Positions 1 through 5,134 of a DNA stretch of 35,743 nucleotides are shown in pieces. Every line of letters begins with the position of its first letter. Position 1 is the stretch's first letter. Made by a program: the position numbers and the translations under genes. Source of the DNA: a virus; IMG/VR virus record IMGVR_UViG_3300044675_008009, positions 1-35,743 of that record; one strand, given 5' to 3'. The notes below the pieces were generated by a model, which saw only the letters and a list, made by a program, of their open reading frames with translations, did not search any database and had not been told where the DNA came from.

Positions 1-365
1 CTGATGTTATCATCTTCATAAACACCTCTGTCTTTGTAATAGACGATGTTTTCACTATTAAGTGAATTAATGATCGGTGACAGGGCATCCAATCTTTCGG
101 TATTATTAACCAAGAAGTCGTGGTTACCGGGAATGATGATTGTTTTAGCGATAGAAGAACATTCTGTTAATAACCATCTAACCATCTCAATAAGTTCAGG
201 TGTCATTTGGTTTTTAGAATGAACCAAATCACCTGTAAAAACAATGCGTTCAGGTTTTAATTCTTTCCATTGTTCAATGGCGGTTTCCAAAATTGATTTA
301 TACAAATCGTGGTCTTTGAAGAGACGGATATGTAGGTCTGAAAAGTGTACTAATTGCTTAATCAT
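1..365 (-). CDS. SbcD/Mre11-type metallophosphoesterase (T4 gp47-like), C-terminus cut by window edge
   Basis: About 121 codons of the N-terminal part are present; the rest lies beyond position 1. The translation opens MIKQLVHFSDLHIR and shows three calcineurin-type metallophosphoesterase motifs in order: SDLH near residue 9, TGDLVHSK near residue 46, and PGNHD near residue 76. These Asp/His/Asn residues bind two metal ions in the SbcD/Mre11 family. In T4-type phages the homologue (gp47) pairs with an SMC-like ATPase (gp46) to resect DNA ends for recombination-dependent replication. The ATG at 363-365 overlaps the last 8 bases of the upstream 82-aa gene, suggesting translational coupling. The partner ATPase gene is not visible; it may lie past the left edge. 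A different phosphoesterase role cannot be excluded from the N-terminus alone. Confidence 0.88.
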   Translation of the reverse strand, partial: MIKQLVHFSDLHIRLFKDHDLYKSILETAIEQWKELKPERIVFTGDLVHSKNQMTPELIEMVRWLLTECSSIAKTIIIPGNHDFLVNNTERLDALSPIINSLNSENIVYYKDRGVYEDDNI

Positions 366-606
366 TTAATTGTTCTTTTGGTCCGCAATATACTTCGTAT
401 GGTGGTTTATAAGGGTCGTCTTGGACGGGGAATGGATTAACCGGTATTGGTATGTGTTGGAAAGGCAACAAATCGCTTTTAGTTCTTTCCTCTTTTACTT
501 GACCCATCTTTCCTTTGATGGTTTCAATATCAACTTGATTGAACGTAGTCCAGTCTCTGTTGGTCATAAATCCATCTAACCAAATGTAAAATTCTTTATG
601 TGTCAT
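358..606 (-). CDS. Small conserved-looking phage protein, 82 aa
   Basis: The product begins MTHKEFYIWLDGFM and ends with a Pro-rich tail (IPIPVNPFPVQDDPYKPP). I do not recognise a named domain, though short phage proteins opening with an EFYxWLxGF motif are familiar from T4-type and other phages; that resemblance is from memory. It is soluble, with no membrane segment or signal peptide. Its ATG (604-606) overlaps the TGA of the preceding 48-codon gene in an ATGA arrangement, and its own end overlaps the start of the metallophosphoesterase by 8 bases. It therefore sits inside a compact replication/recombination operon and is probably an accessory protein of that module. An overlapping plus-strand reading frame at 370-579 is most likely a shadow. 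Confidence 0.75.
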   Translation of the reverse strand: MTHKEFYIWLDGFMTNRDWTTFNQVDIETIKGKMGQVKEERTKSDLLPFQHIPIPVNPFPVQDDPYKPPYEVYCGPKEQLND

Positions 607-749
607 AACGTATCATTTGAATATAAATTTGCGAGGATCATTCTTGCAAATTTGAAGTGTTTAACTTTTCCCAAGTTTAGACCATAAAGCAACGCAATAC
701 TCTCCAAGTATGGTTCAGCTTCACTTATAGTCATTTTACCTATTTCCAT
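603..749 (-). CDS. 48-aa small protein in the replication operon
   Basis: This short frame begins MEIGKMTISEAEPYLESIAL, continues with LYGLNLGKVKHFKFARMIL and ends NDTL. No known domain is recognised; it is basic in the middle and predicted helical. It is called because both ends are locked to its neighbours: the ATG (747-749) shares a base with the TAA of the zinc-ribbon gene (TAATG), and the TGA (603-605) overlaps the ATG of the 82-aa gene (ATGA). The same junction types occur elsewhere in the operon, and without this gene there would be an unusual 140-base gap. A second in-frame ATG lies at 732-734. Function unknown. Confidence 0.65.
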   Translation of the reverse strand: MEIGKMTISEAEPYLESIALLYGLNLGKVKHFKFARMILANLYSNDTL

Positions 750-967
750 TAGTCTATGAATAATTCAAAGTCCTCATTAACGTGTCCACACTCATTACAC
801 ATGTAGGTAGGGAATGGTACAATCGTGTCTTCAGCACTTCCTGTTAATAATGCCGGTACTTTTTTAATCATAGTTACTTCTTTGAAGAACTTTGATTCAC
901 ATTTTTCGCACTTGATAGTTTGTTGTTCTTTCAAGTTAATTTTTGGTCTGATGATATCGTCGCTCAT
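749..967 (-). CDS. Zinc-ribbon protein, 72 aa
   Basis: Two CxxC knuckles are visible, CEKC at residues 20-23 and CNEC at 57-60, the spacing of a single zinc ribbon. The linker (about residues 33-55) is hydrophobic and Pro-containing. The C-terminus is acidic. Small zinc-ribbon proteins are common in T4-type phages and may act as transcription or replication accessory factors; none has a role I can assign here. The gene ends in TAATG with the 48-aa gene downstream and begins in ATGA with the possible 30-codon gene upstream, so it is translated as part of the primase-nuclease operon. The zinc ribbon is clear; the biological role is not. Confidence 0.82.
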   Translation of the reverse strand: MSDDIIRPKINLKEQQTIKCEKCESKFFKEVTMIKKVPALLTGSAEDTIVPFPTYMCNECGHVNEDFELFID

Positions 968-1056
968 TTTATTATATAATTTCCGTTTATTTTAATCGGT
1001 AATAATTGGTCCCAACTAGTTGTTGTTACCCAAGTGGGTGTAATTGTTAATGTCAT
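964..1056 (-). CDS. Possible 30-aa micro-gene
   Basis: A frame of 30 codons reads MTLTITPTWVTTTSWDQLLP and ends KINGNYIIK. Its TGA (964-966) overlaps the ATG of the zinc-ribbon gene in an ATGA junction, and it starts 13 bases after the nuclease gene stops. That fit, and the lack of any other explanation for the roughly 100-base gap, are the only support. The Thr/Trp-rich composition is unlike the neighbouring soluble proteins and recalls beta-rich structural proteins. It could be a leader for translational coupling or chance. Confidence 0.4.
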   Translation of the reverse strand: MTLTITPTWVTTTSWDQLLPIKINGNYIIK

Positions 1057-1069
1057 ATCCAATAATAGT

Positions 1070-1933
1070 TTATTTCTTAAGTTTAGTCAAATATTGTTTT
1101 ATATCCATATCTAAGATTGTGTTCATAGTTTTTTTAGACACTCTATATTCGTGATACTCCCTTTCATCTGTAATCAAAACGACGATACACCCTAAAAGTT
1201 GTATATCCTCATATTTTGATCCCTCCAACATTTTTAGAAGTAACCTACCATAAAAAGGTAATTGAGTATTGTAGTGACCTAAAGCATTATCAGGTAAATC
1301 TTCAAATGGTTTTTTCATTTTTTTAGTATAACGAGTAACCGCAAAGTTCTTCGGTTTATTTGATTTCCAATCTGTTATTAGAATACCAACATTACCATTT
1401 GTTCCAATAACCAACCATACCTTATCGGGTTGACCTGTATATTCAAGATCAGGATGCCCTAAAACCATCTCCGTATCAATCAGTTCACATCCTCTTTCTT
1501 TGAGAAGTTCAATGTAATGTTTACCAGCCATGATCATCGTATCACTTTTGATGATCTGTTCCGCATCACAATCGAATATTGGTTGACGAACAACTTTATC
1601 AATCCCAAATTCTTTTAATGTGTGTTCTTCCAAGAAGAAGTGACAACGAGACCCCAAGTTTGTTGATTTCCTACCTAATTCCGCCCATTCTTCCATTAAT
1701 CTTTCGGCCTCATCAGGATCACCACCAGCTTTACTATAGGCGGCTTGTTCGGTTGGAAAGTCATCATAGAATATCTTCATTACTTTGGATACTGATGGGA
1801 AGTCCGATCGTAAATTACCGTTCTTATCCAACATAGTATATTTATGACTTTCCTCCTCAAAGGTGAGTTGGAATTCTTTTTGTTTCTCAGAAATAATATC
1901 CCTTATTTCTTGTGCTATTTTTTTTAAATCCAT
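1070..1933 (-). CDS. PD-(D/E)XK nuclease, RecB/Cas4-like, 287 aa
   Basis: Motifs of the PD-(D/E)XK exonuclease superfamily appear in order: GSRCHFFLEEH at residues 94-104 with the conserved His98, an acidic TEMVLGHPD around 154-162, GQPD ending at Asp170, the catalytic DWK at 188-190, and QLPFY at 224-228, matching the QxxxY motif of the RecB/Cas4 branch. The expected activity is metal-dependent DNA end processing. No iron-sulfur Cys cluster is seen, unlike true Cas4. The ATG (1931-1933) shares a base with the primase stop (TAATG), tying its translation to primase. With a metallophosphoesterase in the same operon it probably works in recombination-dependent replication or host DNA breakdown. 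An antisense frame at 1579-1836 is a shadow. Confidence 0.85.
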   Translation of the reverse strand: MDLKKIAQEIRDIISEKQKEFQLTFEEESHKYTMLDKNGNLRSDFPSVSKVMKIFYDDFPTEQAAYSKAGGDPDEAERLMEEWAELGRKSTNLGSRCHFFLEEHTLKEFGIDKVVRQPIFDCDAEQIIKSDTMIMAGKHYIELLKERGCELIDTEMVLGHPDLEYTGQPDKVWLVIGTNGNVGILITDWKSNKPKNFAVTRYTKKMKKPFEDLPDNALGHYNTQLPFYGRLLLKMLEGSKYEDIQLLGCIVVLITDEREYHEYRVSKKTMNTILDMDIKQYLTKLKK

Positions 1934-2832
1934 TATTTTATTATATGATAATATTCATCTTTTATTTCACCTCTTAGATCGGCAATATCTTTCTCGTCGG
2001 GTAATTTTATTAACTTTATTCTACCCCATAGTTCACCACCATTCAATTCGTGATAAAGTTTAACAGAGTTCCCCCAAGCATCGGCATCCAAACATATTAT
2101 GATATTTCCTTTAGCGTTGCGATATATTGTCTCAAACAAAAGTTCTGACATATGTTTACCTAACATTGGTATAGGGTTATTTAAAAACAACCCATCAAAA
2201 GCACCTTCAACCAAATAAACATCTTTCTTCCAATCAATTAGATTTTCCCAAAATATAATTTTGTCTTTTTCGGCTTCAGGGTTCTTATATTTTGCTCGGG
2301 ACATCGGGTTCCAACTCCTTGCAATATAGTAGTTCAACTCACCTTTTTTATCGTAGGATGGGATCACAATACGTCCAGCATGGTCTCCTTTATCACAAAA
2401 CCCAATCCCAAATCTTTCAATCATTTCATCTGTAATCCCACGACTTTTGAGGTAATTCATTGCCTGTCGTCTAACAGGATATACTGTACTTGAGTCCTTG
2501 AATAAGGTAAAACCTTCAGGTAATCTGAGTGTTTTTTTCTTTTTTTCTCGTTTTACAACCGTTTCTGGTTTGAAGACCTCATAAAGTTTTTTTTGTTTCT
2601 TGTTTCCGTATTTGTCAAATATCCTACCCAAAGGTCCGTGTGTACCCTCACTATCACCGCAAGACCAACACTTATAAACATTGTCTATATAATTGACCTC
2701 CAAATTGTGTTTATTCCTCCCATCGTCACATACGGGGCAGTTGAAGGATATTTGTCCACGATTGGGGTAGTGAAGTCCGTGATCACCAAGAACATCTTCC
2801 AATAACTCAACTAAAGCATCATTTTCATCCAT
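1933..2832 (-). CDS. DnaG-type DNA primase (T4 gp61-like), 299 aa
   Basis: An N-terminal zinc-binding domain has CPVC at residues 32-35 and CWSC at 55-58 (CHC2-like, here four cysteines). A Lys-rich linker near 94-100 leads to the catalytic core. The TOPRIM fold is marked by VYLVEGAFDG around 205-214 (Glu209) and ICLDADAWGNS around 246-256 (Asp249, Asp251). These acidic residues bind the metals for RNA primer synthesis. At 299 aa it is short, like T4 gp61, and it lacks the C-terminal helicase-binding domain of bacterial DnaG. The likely partner is the replicative helicase at 33901-35283. It is the first gene of the leftward operon and overlaps the nuclease start (TAATG). GGGG directly precedes the ATG. 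Confidence 0.92.
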   Translation of the reverse strand: MDENDALVELLEDVLGDHGLHYPNRGQISFNCPVCDDGRNKHNLEVNYIDNVYKCWSCGDSEGTHGPLGRIFDKYGNKKQKKLYEVFKPETVVKREKKKKTLRLPEGFTLFKDSSTVYPVRRQAMNYLKSRGITDEMIERFGIGFCDKGDHAGRIVIPSYDKKGELNYYIARSWNPMSRAKYKNPEAEKDKIIFWENLIDWKKDVYLVEGAFDGLFLNNPIPMLGKHMSELLFETIYRNAKGNIIICLDADAWGNSVKLYHELNGGELWGRIKLIKLPDEKDIADLRGEIKDEYYHIIK

Positions 2833-2907
2833 CCCCTATAATATAAACATAAACTTTCAATACATCAACTACACAAACTTTTGAGTTCTTTTATATTTAT
2901 TAATGAT
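2833..2907. promoter_or_regulatory. Divergent intergenic region between primase and the plus-strand cassette
   Basis: This is the only divergent gene junction in the window, so it should carry promoters in both directions. Rightward it holds a TATTTAT box (2894-2900) 7 bases before the ATG at 2908. Leftward, the minus strand reads TTTG (2877-2874) and TATGTTTA (2851-2844), loosely like the Bacteroidetes housekeeping elements TTTG and TAnnTTTG, but the 22-base spacer is longer than the usual roughly 19. The leftward promoter is therefore weakly supported. Confidence 0.45.
2894..2900 (+). promoter_or_regulatory. TATTTAT box before 2908 gene
   Basis: TATTTAT with 7 bases (TAATGAT) to the ATG at 2908. 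It has the same sequence and spacing as boxes upstream of minus-strand virion genes. It is proposed as the core of a late promoter; the role is inferred. Confidence 0.5.
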
Positions 2908-3129
2908 ATGCCAACACAAATCACTATTTCAACTTTAACAGGGGCTCAACCATTTGACGTTTATTCTTGCGATGACACATACAACAATTGTATATACGTA
3001 GCAACAATCACATCAGGTCAGGTTCCCTATAATTTTGATTTACCTTTTATTCAAGAAGGTATGTCTTCAGTTGGAATAAAAGTGGTCGATAATAATGGTT
3101 GTATTGAGGAGTCTAATGTTGTAATATAA
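2908..3129 (+). CDS. Small Cys-containing virion-like protein, 73 aa
   Basis: I start it at the ATG of 2908 (MPTQITISTLTGAQPF) rather than an upstream TTG at 2881, because the TATTTAT box would lie inside the longer form. The product looks like a single beta-sandwich: CDDTYNNCIYV in the middle and KVVDNNGCIEES near the end, a layout like one SprB/PKD-type repeat. It is clearly related to the 97-aa protein at 11384-11677 on the other strand: both have TI.T.T, PF, CD, NNC.YV, a later P..F.LP and D..GC in the same order. Only one base separates it from the next gene, so the two form an operon. A small accessory fibre or decoration protein is the best guess; no enzyme motif is present. Confidence 0.75.
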   Translation: MPTQITISTLTGAQPFDVYSCDDTYNNCIYVATITSGQVPYNFDLPFIQEGMSSVGIKVVDNNGCIEESNVVI

Positions 3130-3130
3130 T

Positions 3131-4417
3131 ATGTGTCTTAATTTAGGTCTTTGGGTTTATAGTGGTACTTCGGTTGGTTTATGTAATGAAACACCAAACT
3201 TAACTTTATACGGTAATAATGTATTTTCTGCAGAGCCGGTATTCAGTGGTTCAGGATGTAATAATCCTGCGGATTTGATTGCAACAGGATTTTATTCAAA
3301 TGGTAATTTAACTTTTGAATTTTCATTTTTATTCGGACAATATTATGTAAGTGGTATTTCAGGTTGTACGACTGGTGGTGATTTATATTGTATACAAAAT
3401 GAACCAGGTTATAATGACACATATTTACTAGTTGGTGTTCAGGATGATTACCCACTCTACACATCTGTAACCAATAATACGTGTATTTATTATTCAACAG
3501 TAGAAACAAGATGGTGTTTAGCAAGTAGTGTTGGATCTCCGTGTGTTCAATTTGGTCCTTTTGCAAGCACAAGTTCGGAGCCAGATTTTGATATAACTGT
3601 TGGGTATCCAGGTTTATGCGTAACACCCCCAGCACCACCTGTAGACCCGTGTTTAACAATTGATTTTAGTGCGGTGTTTGATTGTTTAGTACCATCATCC
3701 CCAACACCAACACCTACTATTTCAGTAACACCAACACCAACACCAACTCCGTCCGCATCAAATCCATGTGGAGGTATATCTATGACGGTGACTTCGAGTG
3801 GTTACACCCCAACCCCAACCCCAACAATGACACCCACACCTACACCATCACCACAAGTCACAAGACCTTGTAATTTTTCAGGTGAGGTTATATTCAACGC
3901 ATTTACCGAATACTTACAATGTGGTAATAGTAAGAAATTCAAAGATTGTTTTACAGGTATCGATTACTATAGTTCTGACGTTATTTTTGTTTCAGGCACA
4001 ACATTACCTAACGAAGGTTATGTTTATAATGCAACAATTAATGGACAAGGTTATTGTGTCATATATGAAGGGTTAGTTGACAACATAAGTGGTGTTGATA
4101 ATATCTCATTAACTAATGAGATCGGGTCTTACGTTGATGGAGCTTGTATAGATTGTTTACCAAACTTAACATCAACTCCAACCCCTACACCAACATTAAC
4201 ACCAACACCAACTCCGAGTTTATCACCTTGTGTTAGTTTATCATACAGAATAACTAATGAAAGCCCCGCACCAATTAAATTTGATTATACCAATTGTAAT
4301 GGATCTCAATCTCAAAATTTACCTGGGTTCTCTTCAATCATTATTTGTGCTTCGGTTATACCAACAACAACATCACCTAACATACAGATAGATCCTTTAG
4401 GTTCAACTTGTCTATAA
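3131..4417 (+). CDS. Multi-module Cys-rich adhesin-like protein with Pro/Thr linkers, 428 aa
   Basis: Four globular Cys-rich modules are joined by Pro-Thr tracts at about residues 189-209, 225-243 and 345-365 (PTPTPT type). Module 1 (about 1-185) contains a Tyr/Trp/Cys pattern (YPLY, TRWCLASS, GYPGLC) also seen in the 550-aa protein at 7665-9317. Module 3 (about 244-344) has paired cysteines ending in CIDCLPN. Module 4 (about 366-428) reads YRITNESPAP, YTNCNG and IICAS. Proline/threonine linkers of this kind act as stiff, often O-glycosylated spacers between binding domains. No signal peptide is seen, so a virion protein attached to the tail or capsid is more likely than a secreted one. It is the second and last plus-strand gene and converges on the resolvase gene. 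Confidence 0.75.
   Translation: MCLNLGLWVYSGTSVGLCNETPNLTLYGNNVFSAEPVFSGSGCNNPADLIATGFYSNGNLTFEFSFLFGQYYVSGISGCTTGGDLYCIQNEPGYNDTYLLVGVQDDYPLYTSVTNNTCIYYSTVETRWCLASSVGSPCVQFGPFASTSSEPDFDITVGYPGLCVTPPAPPVDPCLTIDFSAVFDCLVPSSPTPTPTISVTPTPTPTPSASNPCGGISMTVTSSGYTPTPTPTMTPTPTPSPQVTRPCNFSGEVIFNAFTEYLQCGNSKKFKDCFTGIDYYSSDVIFVSGTTLPNEGYVYNATINGQGYCVIYEGLVDNISGVDNISLTNEIGSYVDGACIDCLPNLTSTPTPTPTLTPTPTPSLSPCVSLSYRITNESPAPIKFDYTNCNGSQSQNLPGFSSIIICASVIPTTTSPNIQIDPLGSTCL
3700..3853 (+). repeat. Pro/Thr codon microsatellites
   Basis: ACACCA/CCAACA-type codon repeats at about 3700-3750 and 3809-3853, with a third patch at 4163-4215, encode the Pro-Thr linkers of the 428-aa protein. Such tracts change length easily by slippage, so linker length may vary between relatives. 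Confidence 0.7.
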
Positions 4418-4447
4418 AAAAAAATATCACCTAAAAAGACGATATTT
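4416..4447 (-). terminator. Intrinsic terminator of the resolvase gene
   Basis: On the minus strand a 10-pair stem (plus-strand arms 4422-4431 and 4438-4447, two G-U pairs, 6-base loop) is followed by about nine U residues. It lies 25 bases after the resolvase stop codon. Its A-run reaches into the stop of the convergent plus-strand gene. In the plus direction no U-run follows; a weak stem TATCGG/CCGATA at 4453-4472 is the only candidate for the plus-strand transcript. Confidence 0.75.
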
Positions 4448-4472
4448 CCAATTATCGGTATTTTACCCGATA

Positions 4473-5081
4473 TTAACTCCAAATCTCTTTTAATCTCATA
4501 AATCCTAATACACAACTATAAGCATCTGTTTGATCGAAATTTTCTTTCTTAAGTGTGTTATTTTTGGTGTATAACCATTTAATTTGAGGTTCTCTTTTTG
4601 CGACTTTTTCCCAAATAACCATTTTCTTATCAATGTCTTTTGGTAGTCCACCAAACAATACAAATTTTTTCTTATCGTTCTCTTGTACCAAATCAGGAAA
4701 AGCAAACTTTCTTGAGTTATATGTTGAAATGAATTCAGGTACAATTCCTAATATATTATATATTTCTTTGAAGATAAAACTATTAAATCTTAATAGTGTT
4801 TGGATCGTATAAACGTTATTTGAATTAAGTAGTGGTTCTTCTATTACCACCCTAACAATTCCAAGATCTTTATACTCTTTTAATTTCTCGGCAAAAATTT
4901 CTGATTTTAACAATAACTCTTTAAGTTTATCATCTTCATTTTTATCCATCTTTGGTCTTGGTGAAATGTGTGTAAGTTCCAACAATTCTTGTGTCTTTAT
5001 ATCGAATAGTGCCCAACCGATTGTTCTTGTAGAAACGTCCAAACCTAACACTTTGGGTGAATTTTTTAAATTTTTTGCCAT
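4473..5081 (-). CDS. RuvC-like Holliday junction resolvase, 202 aa
   Basis: The RNase H-like fold of RuvC is shown by GLDVSTRTIGWALFD (first catalytic Asp15), VRVVIEEP (Glu81/82) and FDQTDAY near the C-terminus (Asp183, Asp186). These acidic residues match the four metal ligands of RuvC-type nucleases, which cut four-way junctions. The length fits the family. T4 itself uses an unrelated enzyme (endonuclease VII, gp49) for this step. I start at the ATG of 5079-5081 (MAKNLKN); a TTG two codons upstream is less likely. A TATAAT hexamer at 5104-5099 on the minus strand, 17 bases before the ATG, could be its promoter, and a strong terminator follows, so it may be a one-gene unit. The probable job is debranching replication intermediates before packaging. 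Confidence 0.85.
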   Translation of the reverse strand: MAKNLKNSPKVLGLDVSTRTIGWALFDIKTQELLELTHISPRPKMDKNEDDKLKELLLKSEIFAEKLKEYKDLGIVRVVIEEPLLNSNNVYTIQTLLRFNSFIFKEIYNILGIVPEFISTYNSRKFAFPDLVQENDKKKFVLFGGLPKDIDKKMVIWEKVAKREPQIKWLYTKNNTLKKENFDQTDAYSCVLGFMRLKEIWS

Positions 5082-5087
5082 AAACAA

Positions 5088-5134
5088 TAATGTTTTATAT
5101 TATAATAAACTAAAACAATAAAAATTGTAGTTTT
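5088..5134 (-). promoter_or_regulatory. AT-rich gap before the resolvase gene
   Basis: On the minus strand this gap shows a weak ACAAT/ATTGT stem with a TTTT loop after the 833-aa gene, which may slow transcription, and a TATAAT hexamer (5104-5099) that could drive the resolvase gene. Neither is strong. Confidence 0.3.

Noticed and set aside
2881-2907. Longer N-terminus for the first plus-strand gene from a TTG at 2881
   Set aside because: The TATTTAT box shared with other genes lies inside this extension and sits exactly 7 nt before the ATG at 2908, so the ATG is favoured.
3243-3659. Minus-strand frame opposite the 428-aa gene
   Set aside because: Its composition (rich in Asn, His, Tyr, Gln) is that of an antisense shadow; the plus frame has coherent modules and linkers.
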